Shown here: positions 1-7,535 of the stretch, piece by piece | Layout: each line of letters begins with the position of its first letter | Position numbering within the stretch: the first letter of the stretch is position 1 | DNA from: Geodermatophilus pulveris | GTDB taxonomy: Bacteria > Actinomycetota > Actinomycetes > Mycobacteriales > Geodermatophilaceae | Direction of reading: 5' to 3' | Length of the DNA: 64,000 nt | Assembly: GCF_900188375.1 (NCBI RefSeq) | Contig: NZ_FZOO01000006.1 | Coordinates: 1-64,000, forward strand | Notes under the pieces: generated by a model | The model's input: only the letters and a program-made list of their open reading frames with translations | Database searches by the model: none | What the model was told of the DNA's origin: nothing | Translations under genes and position numbers: made by a program

Positions 1-165
1 GGCGCGGGGGTGTCCGGGGCGGGGGTGTCCGTCGCGGGGGTGTCCGGGGCGGGGGTGTCCGGGGCGGTGGTGTCCGGGGCGGTGGTGTCCGGGGCGGGGG
101 CGTCCGTCGCGGGGGCGTCCGGGGCGGTGGTGTCCGGGGCGGTGGTGTCCGGGGCGGTGGTGTCC
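1..165. repeat. Eleven 15-bp tandem repeats in coding sequence
   Basis: Eleven consecutive 15-bp units of the form GGGGCGGTGGTGTCC, with GTCGCGGGGGTGTCC variants, run from the left edge to base 165. On the minus strand each unit encodes one pentapeptide (DTTAP, DTPAP, DAPAT). The length keeps the frame, so copy number can change without frameshift. Confidence 0.85.
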
Positions 166-941
166 GGCGGTGCGGGGGCCGGCGCCGGCGGGACGTCCGG
201 GTCCGGGGCGTCGTCCGCGCCGGGGACCGGGGTCCCGGCGTCCCCGGCCGGGGGCGCGTCGGTGGGCGACGACCGGGGGTTGGCGGGCCGCGCGGGGGCG
301 TCTGCCGGCGGGGTGTCATCGGCCGGCGGCGTGCTCTTGACCGGTGCGGGGTCGGTGCCAGGAGCGTCGCCGGTCACCGGCGGCGGGTCGCTGGGGCCCG
401 GCGGTGCGTCGGCGGCCGGCGGGTCGTCGCGGGCGGAGGGGTCACGATCGCCCGTGGGGGCCGGCACGTCCGTGTCGTCCGGGGACGGCCGGGTGCCGGT
501 CCCCTCCTGGGCGGGCTCGGGTGCCGGGGGCGTGGTCCCGTCCGGCTCGTCGCCCCCACCGGCCGCCGGTGGCCCGCCGGGGTCGGGCCCGGTGGTGTCC
601 GCGGCGGCCGGCGCGTCGGCGGGCGGCGGGTCCGGGTGGGGTGCGGCGTCCGCGACCACCGGGGCGGGGAGGCCCTCCGCGGTGTCCACGGCGGGCTCGG
701 GATCGGGCGGGGCGTCCGCGGCGCGGGCCCGGTCGGCGAGCAGCGCCAGCAGCACCCAGGCCGCGGCGGCGAGCAGCACCGCCAGGACCGGCCGTCGGGT
801 GCGGGACGGGAGCCCGGCCGTCGGGGGCAGCGCAGGGCCACGCGCCCGTGCGCGCAGCCCACCCACCGGACCCACCCCCTCCCGCTCGGGACGCGTGGTG
901 GCCGGTCCGCGGGGCGGACCGGCCGGTCTGACCAGGACCAT
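1..941 (-). CDS. Membrane-anchored Pro/Thr/Asp-rich repeat protein, partial
   Basis: The gene runs off the left edge, so the C-terminus is missing. The visible 313 residues start with a basic stretch of about 45 residues, then one hydrophobic helix (about residues 53-70, containing VLAVLLAAAAWVLLALL) that could be an uncleaved anchor or signal peptide. Everything after it is low-complexity Pro, Ala, Asp and Thr. From about residue 259 it becomes regular pentapeptides of the DTTAP/DTPAP/DAPAT type. No folded domain is visible, so function is unknown; the linker would carry a missing C-terminal domain across the cell wall. The ATG at 941 has no clear ribosome site and a later GTG could be used. 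The frame was chosen because it alone gives this biased but regular composition. Confidence 0.6.
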   Translation of the reverse strand, partial: MVLVRPAGPPRGPATTRPEREGVGPVGGLRARARGPALPPTAGLPSRTRRPVLAVLLAAAAWVLLALLADRARAADAPPDPEPAVDTAEGLPAPVVADAAPHPDPPPADAPAAADTTGPDPGGPPAAGGGDEPDGTTPPAPEPAQEGTGTRPSPDDTDVPAPTGDRDPSARDDPPAADAPPGPSDPPPVTGDAPGTDPAPVKSTPPADDTPPADAPARPANPRSSPTDAPPAGDAGTPVPGADDAPDPDVPPAPAPAPPDTTAPDTTAPDTTAPDAPATDAPAPDTTAPDTTAPDTPAPDTPATDTPAPDTPA

Positions 942-1053
942 CGGGCGAGCGGCGCGGCCGGGCAACCGGGAGGGGTCCGGCGGCCGCGGCACACCGCGCG
1001 GGCGGACGGCTCGTGAGCGACCGGATCCAGAACGTGCGGAACTGCGGCGTGGC

Positions 1054-1614
1054 TCAGCGCCTCGCCGCCGGTGGCGATGGCACCCCGGCCAGCGGCGCCG
1101 GCCAGCGGCGCCACCCGGCCAGGGCGACCGCCGCGCCCACGGCGAGTCCGGCGACGACGTCCCCGGGGTAGTGCACGCCCACGTGCACGCGGGAGTAGCC
1201 GACGGCCACCGCCAGTGGCGCGAGCGCCGCGCCAGCGGCGGGGCACTCCAGCGCGAGACCGGCCACGAAGGCCCCGGCCGAGGACGAGTGCCCGCTGGGG
1301 AAGGAGTGCGTGTCCGGCGCCCGGTGCAGCAGGCGGTGCACCGGGTGGGCACCCAGGTCGGGACGCCGGCGGCCGAACACCGGCTTGAGCGCGGCGTTGA
1401 CCAGCCCGCTGGACAGCGCCATCGCGCACAGTCCCCGGACGGCGCCGCGGCGCAACCGGCCCCCGCGCAGGGCCAGCAGCGCGGCGGCGGCCACCCAGAG
1501 CCGGCCGTGGTCGGCGGCGGTGGTGAGCCGGCGCAGCCACGGGTCGGCCGCGGTGGCGGGCACCCCGCCGACGAGGGAGTGCAGGCGCGCGTCCCAGTGC
1601 CGTGCGCCCCGCAT
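1054..1614 (-). CDS. PAP2-family phosphatase, membrane protein
   Basis: A 186-residue membrane protein with the three signature blocks of type 2 phosphatidic acid phosphatases: KPVFGRRRP (motif 1, K-x6-RP), FPSGHSS (motif 2, PSGH) and SRVHVGVHYPGD (motif 3, SR-x5-H-x3-D). Several hydrophobic helices surround them. Family members remove phosphate from lipid phosphates or undecaprenyl pyrophosphate at the outer face of the membrane; the substrate here is unknown. The ATG start at 1614 lies 9 bp after the stop of the CGNR gene, so the two are probably co-transcribed leftwards. Confidence 0.85.
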   Translation of the reverse strand: MRGARHWDARLHSLVGGVPATAADPWLRRLTTAADHGRLWVAAAALLALRGGRLRRGAVRGLCAMALSSGLVNAALKPVFGRRRPDLGAHPVHRLLHRAPDTHSFPSGHSSSAGAFVAGLALECPAAGAALAPLAVAVGYSRVHVGVHYPGDVVAGLAVGAAVALAGWRRWPAPLAGVPSPPAARR

Positions 1615-1623
1615 GTCCCGACG

Positions 1624-2190
1624 CTACCGAGGGTGACCCGGCGCGGCCGCGGGGTCCTCTTCCCTCCGGCGGGCCCGGTAGGCGGCGACGGTGGACCGGC
1701 TGGCGCAGGTGTTGGAGCAGTAGCGGCGGCTGGCGTTGCGCGAGGTGTCCACGTAGACGTCGTCGCAGCCCTCGGCCGAGCAGACGCCCAGCCGCTGCCA
1801 CCCGTGCTGGGCGACGACCTGCGCCAGGCCCATCGCCACCGTCGTCGTCAGCTGCTCCAGCGCCGGGGCCTCGCGGCGGGCGTAGTGCAGGTGCAGCTCG
1901 CCGTCGTGGTCGGTGGCGTAGGGCTGCGGGTGGGCCAGGGCGAGCAGCGCGTTGAGCCGCTCGAGCACCTCCGGCTGGGCGGTGGCGAGGGCGACCGCCC
2001 GGACCAGGTCCGCGGTGGCGGCGGCCCGCCAGGCCTCGTCCGCGGACAGCTCGGTGGCCGTGCCCGGCTCCAGCCACTCGGCGTGCGCGCGCAGGAACGC
2101 CGTGGCCCACTCCGGGCCGGCCTCCCGGTCGGCGTTGGCCAGGTCGATGGCCAGCTCGACCGCCGTGGACCCGTAGGTGTCGTAGTCCAT
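1624..2190 (-). CDS. CGNR zinc-finger transcriptional regulator
   Basis: The 188-residue product has an N-terminal ABATE-type domain (about residues 1-130) and a C-terminal CGNR zinc finger, seen as CSAEGCDDVYVDTSRNASRR followed by YCSNTCASR, giving the C-x4-C and C-x3-C zinc ligands. Such proteins are putative stress-responsive DNA-binding regulators in actinobacteria. The ATG at 2190 was preferred to upstream in-frame starts because the domain begins there (MDYDTYGSTAVELAIDLAN). It is divergent from an MFS exporter across a 158-bp region with palindromes, the usual layout of a regulator and the efflux gene it controls. Confidence 0.85.
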   Translation of the reverse strand: MDYDTYGSTAVELAIDLANADREAGPEWATAFLRAHAEWLEPGTATELSADEAWRAAATADLVRAVALATAQPEVLERLNALLALAHPQPYATDHDGELHLHYARREAPALEQLTTTVAMGLAQVVAQHGWQRLGVCSAEGCDDVYVDTSRNASRRYCSNTCASRSTVAAYRARRREEDPAAAPGHPR

Positions 2191-2232
2191 GCCCGTCTCC
2201 CGCCCGTCCCTGCCGCTGGTGCGCGCCGACAC

Positions 2233-2287
2233 GCCGTAGGGGGCTACGGCGACTTGACCACCTACGTACGGCTCCGTACCGTGTAGG
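2233..2287 (+). promoter_or_regulatory. Divergent promoter region with two palindromes (candidate operators)
   Basis: A sigma-70-like promoter for the MFS gene is visible: TTGACC at 2254-2259, a 17-nt spacer, TACCGT at 2277-2282. Two perfect inverted repeats sit around it: GCCGTAG-gggg-CTACGGC at 2233-2250 and GTACGG-ct-CCGTAC at 2266-2279, the latter covering the spacer and half of the -10 box. The flanking CGNR regulator gene makes autoregulated repression plausible. Confidence 0.5.
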
Positions 2288-2348
2288 GGGTCAACGGCGC
2301 TTGGCCGCCTACTCTTCCCGTCCACCCCTCGTTCTGAGTGAGTTCGTC

Positions 2349-3554
2349 GTGCGTTCCTACCTGTCCGTCTGGCGCCTGCCGTCCGCCCCGGTGCTGCTGG
2401 TCGCCGGTTTCGCCGGCCGTCTCCCGTCGGCCATGGTCCCGCTGGCGCTGCTGCTCATGGTGCAGCAGCGGACCGGTTCCTATGCCGTCGCCGGCCTCGC
2501 CGCTGCCACCTACGGGTTGGCGATGGCGGGGATGGCGCCGGTCCTCGGCCGGCTGGCCGACCGCCGCAGCCCGCGCCCGGTGCTGCTCGCCCAGGCCGGC
2601 GCGTACCCGCTGCTGCTCGGGCTGCTGGTGGCCGCCGTCCTCGGGGGTGCGCCGACGGCGGTGATCGTCGCCGCGTCGGCCGCCGCGGGCGCCGGGACGC
2701 CGCTGGTGTCCGGCGTGGTCCGCGCGCTGTGGTCCCGGGTCGACCCGGCGGTGCGCGGCACCGCGTTCGCCTTGGACGCCACCGCCACCGAGCTGGTGTT
2801 CGTGGCCGGCCCGACCCTGGTCGCCGCGCTCACGGTGCTCGCCGGCCCCGCGTGGGCCGTCGGCGTCGCCGGGGCGCTGGCCGTGGCCGGTGCCCTCGGC
2901 GTCGCGACGTCGGCGGCGATGCGCCGGTGGGTGCCGGTGCCGGCCGGGCAGCGGACCTCCCCGTTCGCCACGGTGCTCACCCCCGGGCTGCCGCGGGTGC
3001 TGCTCAGCGGTGGCGCGCTGATGCTCGGCTTCGGCGCGCTGGAGGTGGCCATCCCCGCGTTCGCCGACGCCGCCGGCTCGCCGGGGATGTCCGGCGTCCT
3101 GCTCGCCCTGTGGTCGCTGGGCTCGGTCGCCGGCGGACTGTGGTTCGGCGCCCGGGTGGTCAGCGTCTCGCTGCCGCGCCAGTACCGCTGGCTGCTGCTC
3201 GGCGTGACCATCGGCCTGGCCCCGCTCACCGCGGCGTCCAGCCCGTGGGTGCTCGGCGCGCTGCTCTTCCTCGGGGGGACGGCGATCGCGCCGACGCTGA
3301 CCGTGCAGAACTCGCTGGTCGGCGCCATCGCCCCGGCCCACGCCACCACGGAGGCGTTCACCTGGCTGTCCACGATGGCGACCGGCGCGTCCGCGGTCGG
3401 GGCGGCGCTCGGCGGCGCGCTGATCGAGGGCCCGGCCGGGGTCACCGGCAGCCTGCTGCTCGCCGTCGCGGGCGCCGCGGTCGCGGTGCTGGTGACCCTG
3501 GTGCCCGGCCGGCAGCCCGCCCGCGAGCGGGTGCGCGAGCCGGTCGGCGCCTGA
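2349..3554 (+). CDS. MFS transporter
   Basis: A 401-residue major facilitator protein with about 12 predicted hydrophobic helices. The loop between helices 2 and 3 contains GRLADRRSPRPVL, the usual G-x-LADR-x-G-RR motif of the superfamily. It resembles drug or metabolite exporters of actinobacteria; the substrate cannot be told. The GTG at 2349 was chosen since the product then starts just before the first helix; a TTG 48 nt upstream is possible but is very close to the predicted transcription start. The gene is divergent from the CGNR regulator. Confidence 0.85.
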   Translation: MRSYLSVWRLPSAPVLLVAGFAGRLPSAMVPLALLLMVQQRTGSYAVAGLAAATYGLAMAGMAPVLGRLADRRSPRPVLLAQAGAYPLLLGLLVAAVLGGAPTAVIVAASAAAGAGTPLVSGVVRALWSRVDPAVRGTAFALDATATELVFVAGPTLVAALTVLAGPAWAVGVAGALAVAGALGVATSAAMRRWVPVPAGQRTSPFATVLTPGLPRVLLSGGALMLGFGALEVAIPAFADAAGSPGMSGVLLALWSLGSVAGGLWFGARVVSVSLPRQYRWLLLGVTIGLAPLTAASSPWVLGALLFLGGTAIAPTLTVQNSLVGAIAPAHATTEAFTWLSTMATGASAVGAALGGALIEGPAGVTGSLLLAVAGAAVAVLVTLVPGRQPARERVREPVGA

Positions 3555-3572
3555 GCAGCCCGGCCGGGGGCC

Positions 3573-3594
3573 GGCCGCCCCCCGGCGGGCGGCC
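3573..3594 (+). terminator. Stem-loop after MFS gene
   Basis: GGCCGCCC, six-base loop, GGGCGGCC: a perfect 8-bp stem starting 18 nt after the MFS stop codon. There is no U-tract, as is common for actinobacterial terminators. Confidence 0.45.
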
Positions 3595-3648
3595 GCCCCC
3601 GCGCTGGTAGTCTTCCCTCTCGGTGGTTCCGGGGGGACCCGGACCCCG

Positions 3649-3737
3649 GGAGGCTTCGCCTAGTCCGGTCTATGGCGCCGCACTGCTAATGCGGTTTGGG
3701 TTAATCCCCATCCCGGGTTCAAATCCCGGAGCCTCCG
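3649..3737 (+). tRNA. tRNA-Ser(GCU)
   Basis: Cloverleaf with acceptor GGAGGCT/AGCCTCC, anticodon loop CTGCTAA (anticodon GCT), a long variable arm and the T-loop GGGTTCAAATCCC. The discriminator is G and CCA is not encoded. A TAGTCT -10 box lies at 3608-3613, about 36 nt upstream. It reads AGC/AGU serine codons. Confidence 0.95.
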
Positions 3738-3758
3738 CGCAGGACAACTGAACAGCAC

Positions 3759-3831
3759 GCACCCGTAGCTCAACGGATAGAGCATCTGACTACGGATCAG
3801 AAGGTTAGGGGTTCGAATCCCTTCGGGTGCA
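3759..3831 (+). tRNA. tRNA-Arg(ACG)
   Basis: Acceptor GCACCCG/CGGGTGC, anticodon stem TCTGA/TCAGA with loop CTACGGA (anticodon ACG), and T-arm GGGGTTCGAATCCCT. CCA is not encoded. It lies 21 bp after tRNA-Ser(GCU), so the two are probably one transcript. A34 of this tRNA is the substrate of TadA, whose gene lies at 21729. Confidence 0.95.
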
Positions 3832-3904
3832 CGTCTGGTTGAGACAGCTCCGCGGCCCCGTCCTCCTCACCGAGGGCGGGGCCGCGGTGTGTCCGCCGCC
3901 GGAC

Positions 3905-4120
3905 ATGCAGGTGCAGCGACTGGCGCTGGCCCGGGCGCTGGCCACGGACGCCGAGCTGCTGGTCGCCGACGACGTGTCCTCCGCGCTCGACGCCCGCACC
4001 GGGACCGAGCTGTGGGAGGCGCCGCGCCGCCGCGGGGTCACCGTGGTCGGGGCGAGCTCCGAGCGGTCGGCGCTGGCGTGGTCGGAGCTGGTCGACGAGT
4101 GGGGCCACCTCGCCGGGTGA
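3905..4120 (+). pseudogene. Remnant of an ABC transporter ATP-binding domain
   Basis: Only the end of a nucleotide-binding domain remains. The translation contains QVQRLALARALA (end of the signature region), ELLVADDVSSALDART (Walker B and D-loop) and GVTVVGASSERSALA, where the H-loop histidine is absent. It then passes directly to WSELVDEWGHLAG, which in full-length relatives comes after a further stretch. So the Walker A half is missing and there also seems to be an internal deletion. It follows tRNA-Arg by 73 bp. Not likely functional. Confidence 0.7.
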
Positions 4121-4126
4121 GGCCGC

Positions 4127-4561
4127 TCAGCGGCGGGGGCGCAGCAGCGACTTCGTCACCGTGCCGACGGCCACGACCGCGCCGTCCACGGTGGCGTCGG
4201 ACCGCAGGAAGGCCAGCGTGCGGCCGCGGCGCACCAGCTCGGCCTGCAGCAGGACCTCCGCGCCCTCGGGCACGCCCCGGACCAGCGAACACGTCGCGTC
4301 GTGCGTCACCGCGTCCTCGTCCGGGGCCAGCTCGGGCAGCAGCCGGACGTAGGCGGCCACGTCGAGCACCGCGGCGACGATGCCCCCGTGCAGGACGCCG
4401 ACGTTGTTGAGCGCCGGCGGCCCCACGGGCAGGACGACCCCCGCCCGCGAGTCGGCCGGGTCGGCGAGCCGCAGCCCCAGCCAGCGGTGCAGCGGGACGT
4501 CGAGGACGCCCTGCAGGCGCGCGGCGAGGGCGGCGTCCGCCACGGGCGGGACATCGGTCAC
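4127..4561 (-). CDS. PaaI-type hotdog thioesterase
   Basis: A 144-residue hotdog-fold protein. The LNNVGVLHGGIVAAVLDVAA block corresponds to the conserved HGG loop and long central helix of PaaI-like acyl-CoA thioesterases. The substrate is unknown. The GTG at 4561 (TDVPPVADAAL) was chosen over upstream in-frame starts because the sequence before it is low-complexity and unlike any domain. It converges on the ABC remnant. Confidence 0.8.
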   Translation of the reverse strand: MTDVPPVADAALAARLQGVLDVPLHRWLGLRLADPADSRAGVVLPVGPPALNNVGVLHGGIVAAVLDVAAYVRLLPELAPDEDAVTHDATCSLVRGVPEGAEVLLQAELVRRGRTLAFLRSDATVDGAVVAVGTVTKSLLRPRR

Positions 4562-4650
4562 CGGGCCACTGTCGCAGCGTGGCGGGTGAGCGCGCCCGGG
4601 TGGGCTGGGGGCGGGGGGCCGGTCCTGACGGTCTGGCCGCGTTGGTCGGT

Positions 4651-4668
4651 CCTCCCAGCAGTGGGAGG
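4651..4668 (-). terminator. Stem-loop after the hydroxyacid oxidase gene
   Basis: CCTCCCA-gcag-TGGGAGG, a perfect 7-bp stem, lies 83 bp past the stop of the hydroxyacid oxidase gene, which is transcribed towards it. The remaining bases between 4562 and 4750 show no further feature. Confidence 0.4.
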
Positions 4669-4750
4669 CCACTCGTTGCCGGCTGCCCCCGCCCGCGTCC
4701 ACTGTGACCCCGGTCACTCCCACGGGTCAAGACGCGCCGGGCGTGTCGTC

Positions 4751-6070
4751 TCAGCCGACCCGGCGCAGCACGTCCGGCGTCAGCCGGTCGACCGCGGTGT
4801 GGCCGGTGAGCCCGAGGGTCAGGTCGAACTCGCCCAGCACGTCGGACACCACCTGGCGCACCCCCTCCTCGCCGCCGAGGGCCAGGCCCCACGCGAACGG
4901 CCGGCCGAGCAGCACCGCCCGCGCGCCGAGGGCCACCGCGGTCAGCACGTCGGCGCCGCTGCGCACGCCGCTGTCCAGCAGCACCGGCGCGCGGCCGGCG
5001 ACCGCGGCGACCACGTCGGGCAGCGCGTCGAGCGCGGCGATCGAGCGGTCCACCTGCCGGCCGCCGTGCGTGCTGACCACCACACCGTCCACGCCCTCGT
5101 CCACCGCCCGCCGGGCGTCGTCGGGGTGCAGCACCCCCTTGAGCACGATCGGCAGCCGGGTCCGGGCCCGCAGCCAGGCCAGGTCGGCCCAGGTGATCGA
5201 GGGCCGGGAGTAGATGGACAGGAAGGTCTCCACGGCCGCTCGCGGCAGCGGCGAGCGCAGGTTGTCCAGCAGCGGCCCGGGCCAGGCCCGCGCCATGCCG
5301 ACCAGCGCGCGGACGGCGGACAGCGTCGGCCGCGGCTGCCGGTCCCGCCGTGCCGCGGCGCCCGGCTCGGTGGGCGCGGGCGCCGCCGCGCGCTCCTCGA
5401 CCAGCCGCCGGAACACCGGGTCGGAGGTGTACTGCGCGATGCCCTTGCCCAGCGCGAAGGGCAGGTGGCCGAGGTCCAGGTCGCGCGGGCGCCAGCCGAG
5501 CATCGTGGTGTCGAGGGTGACCACCAGCGCGTCGCAGCCGCTGGCCTCCGCCCGCCCGACCAGGCTCTCCACCAGCTCGTCCGACGTCGACCAGTACAGC
5601 TGGGACCAGCGCGGGGCGGGGTGGGGGGCCTGGTCCATGGCCGCGGCGCACTCCTCCATCGGCACCGACGCCTGGTTGGAGAACACCATGGGCACGCCCA
5701 GGGACGCCGCCGCGCGGGCCACCGCGAGGTCGGCCGCCGGGTGCACCAGCTCCAGCGCCCCGACCGGGCCGAGCAGCAGCGGGGCGGGCAGCCACCGCCC
5801 GAACAGCTGCACCGAGGTGTCCCGGGTGCTCACGTCGCGCAGCACCCGGGGGACGACGGCGTAGCGGTCGAACGCCGCGCGGTTGGCCCGCTGGGTGGCC
5901 TCCTCGCCGGCCCCGCCCGCCACGTAGGCGTACGCGCGGGCGCCCAGCCGCTGCCGTGCGCGGCGCTGCAGCGCCCGGGCGGCGGTGGGCACGAGTGGCC
6001 GGCGCCCGTACACCCCCGCGCGGTAGACCTCGTCCTGCCGGCGGCGGCCGGTGCCCGCTGCTGAGTCCAC
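4751..6070 (-). CDS. FMN-dependent alpha-hydroxyacid oxidase (lactate 2-monooxygenase/lactate oxidase type)
   Basis: A 439-residue protein of the FMN-dependent 2-hydroxyacid dehydrogenase family (TIM barrel), somewhat longer than the usual 380-400 residues. The active-site block is [20 protein letters not shown], with the catalytic His and the Arg that binds the substrate carboxylate; [19 protein letters not shown] and [11 protein letters not shown] form the FMN phosphate-binding end. These enzymes oxidise L-lactate or related acids. Whether this one uses oxygen, giving pyruvate or acetate, or another acceptor cannot be told. TACGGT at 6077-6082 lies 6 nt before the GTG start, suggesting a leaderless mRNA. 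Confidence 0.85.
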   Translation of the reverse strand: MDSAAGTGRRRQDEVYRAGVYGRRPLVPTAARALQRRARQRLGARAYAYVAGGAGEEATQRANRAAFDRYAVVPRVLRDVSTRDTSVQLFGRWLPAPLLLGPVGALELVHPAADLAVARAAASLGVPMVFSNQASVPMEECAAAMDQAPHPAPRWSQLYWSTSDELVESLVGRAEASGCDALVVTLDTTMLGWRPRDLDLGHLPFALGKGIAQYTSDPVFRRLVEERAAAPAPTEPGAAARRDRQPRPTLSAVRALVGMARAWPGPLLDNLRSPLPRAAVETFLSIYSRPSITWADLAWLRARTRLPIVLKGVLHPDDARRAVDEGVDGVVVSTHGGRQVDRSIAALDALPDVVAAVAGRAPVLLDSGVRSGADVLTAVALGARAVLLGRPFAWGLALGGEEGVRQVVSDVLGEFDLTLGLTGHTAVDRLTPDVLRRVG

Positions 6071-6254
6071 GGCGCCACCGTAGTGAGGGCTGCGTCACAG
6101 CCCGTCGTGCGGTGCCGGTGGCAGTTTCCACCGACACGCCGGGACGACACGCACCAGCGGCGCGGGACGGCCCACGACGGGCCAGGCCGCCTGCATCATG
6201 GTCGGCACCGGGGCGCCGTCGGTGCGCCGGCGCGTGGAGCAGGGGGACGTGCAC

Positions 6255-6905
6255 GTGCAGGTGGCCACTCGGCCGGCACCCGTGGTGGTGCTCGGACTCC
6301 TGTCCGCCGGGCTGCTCTGCGCGGGCGTCACCCTGGCCGGCCCGGCGGCCGCCGTCGACCACGCGGCCCTCCCCGACACCCGCGTCACCCACGGCCCCAG
6401 TTGCCGGCCCGGCGGGGTGGTCGTCGAGGTCACCGCCGGCACCGTCGGCTACGCGGTCACGCTGGCCACCGCCCGCCGTCCCGCCGGGGAGGACGCCGCG
6501 GAGGTCGCCCCGGGGACCGTCGTCGTGCTGCGCACCGGGCCGGTGGACTGGGGGGAGACCGTCGACCCGTACCTGGAGTACACCCCGCTGGACGGCTCGG
6601 GCCCGGCGTACGTCGACGGGCTGGCCGGCTTCGACTTCACCCGCCCGTCGTCCGGGGAGTGCGCGGCCCTCGCCGGCCCGGTGGTGCCCGCGGGCCCGCC
6701 GCGGGAGGGCGCCGCCGCGGGGTCGCCCGCCGCCGTCACCGTCGCCGCCCAGCAGGGGCCCGCCGGGGAGGACGGCGGCAGCCGCTGGCCCCTGCTGGCC
6801 GCCGGCGGCGCCGTGCTCGCGGCCGGTGCCGGGGTCGCGGTCGTCTCCGGCGGCCGGCGGCCGGGCGGCCGCCCGCGGTCGACGCCGCCCTTCGGGAGCG
6901 CCTGA
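6255..6905 (+). CDS. Secreted or wall-associated protein of unknown function
   Basis: A 216-residue product with an N-terminal signal peptide (VVVLGLLSAGLLCAGVTLAG then PAAA-VDH), a middle region with two cysteines (SCRPGG and GECAAL) that may form a disulfide, an Ala/Pro linker, and a C-terminal hydrophobic helix (about residues 176-195) followed by Arg-rich residues. This suggests export with a C-terminal membrane anchor. No known domain is recognised. The GTG at 6255 is 8 nt after AGGGGG; GTG at 6249 is an alternative. The next gene is a MarR regulator in the same direction. Confidence 0.7.
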   Translation: MQVATRPAPVVVLGLLSAGLLCAGVTLAGPAAAVDHAALPDTRVTHGPSCRPGGVVVEVTAGTVGYAVTLATARRPAGEDAAEVAPGTVVVLRTGPVDWGETVDPYLEYTPLDGSGPAYVDGLAGFDFTRPSSGECAALAGPVVPAGPPREGAAAGSPAAVTVAAQQGPAGEDGGSRWPLLAAGGAVLAAGAGVAVVSGGRRPGGRPRSTPPFGSA

Positions 6906-6930
6906 GCGCGCCGTCGGCGACGATGGTCCG

Positions 6931-7446
6931 GTGGCCCGCCCCGACGACGTCCCGGCGCTCGACCTGCCCGCCGAGCCCGTCCCCGGGGACGTGGCCGACG
7001 TCCCCGGCGTGGTCCCGACCGCGGCCGAGACCTGGCTGCGCATCGTGCAGGTGCACGACCGGATCACCCGCCGCGTCGACTCCGCGCTGCACCGGCGGCA
7101 CGACCTCTCGCTCACCGGCTACGAGGCGCTGCGGCGGATCGCCGAGGCGCCCGGCGAGCGGGCCACCATGGGCGAGGTGGCGGAGGCGCTCGGCATCTCC
7201 CGCGCCGGCGTCACCAGCACGGTGACCCGCCTGGTGGCCGCTGGCCACGTCGTCCGGGAGCGCTCCGCCGGCGACCGGCGGCTGCTGCACGCCCGGCTGA
7301 CCCCCGCCGGCCGGGCCAAGGTGGAGGAGGCCCGGCCCACCCACGACGGTCTGGTGGCCCACCTGCTCGCCCTGCTGGGGGACGATGCGGCGGTCGTCAC
7401 GGACGCCCTCGCCCGCGTCTCCGCGGCCGCCCGCACCCGACGCTGA
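6931..7446 (+). CDS. MarR-family transcriptional regulator
   Basis: The 171-residue product has the winged-helix arrangement of MarR proteins: LSLTGYEALRRIAEAP, then the recognition region TMGEVAEALGISRAGVTSTV and the wing GHVVRERSAGDRRLLHARLT with the typical D-x-R. It acts as a dimer on palindromic DNA. The GTG at 6931 is the only start that fits the frame; it lies 25 nt after the upstream gene. The target is unknown; the heptose operon begins 89 bp downstream. Confidence 0.85.
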   Translation: MARPDDVPALDLPAEPVPGDVADVPGVVPTAAETWLRIVQVHDRITRRVDSALHRRHDLSLTGYEALRRIAEAPGERATMGEVAEALGISRAGVTSTVTRLVAAGHVVRERSAGDRRLLHARLTPAGRAKVEEARPTHDGLVAHLLALLGDDAAVVTDALARVSAAARTRR

Positions 7447-7482
7447 CGCAGGCGCTCAGCAGCCGGGTTCACACCGTCCGGG

Positions 7483-7502
7483 ACACTTCAAGCCCGTAGT
7501 GT
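7483..7502. promoter_or_regulatory. Inverted repeat ACACT-N10-AGTGT before the heptose operon
   Basis: ACACT, 10-nt spacer, AGTGT. The right arm overlaps TAGTGT (7497-7502), which could serve as a -10 box about 33 nt before the first start codon. The same arms and spacer length recur at 17996-18015 before the UDP-glucuronate decarboxylase gene. This is a candidate shared operator. Confidence 0.45.
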
Positions 7503-7535
7503 TTCCACTCCACCCAGGGCGGGCAGGACGCGATC

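Noticed and set aside
10..2286. A 758-codon open frame on the plus strand
   Set aside because: It is the mirror of minus-strand genes with clear motifs (PAP2, CGNR) and of the DTTAP repeats; its own translation is low-complexity with no domain.
3759..4130. tRNA-Arg as an attachment site of an integrated element
   Set aside because: No direct repeat of the tRNA 3' end, no integrase gene and no composition shift were seen; only one gene remnant is present.
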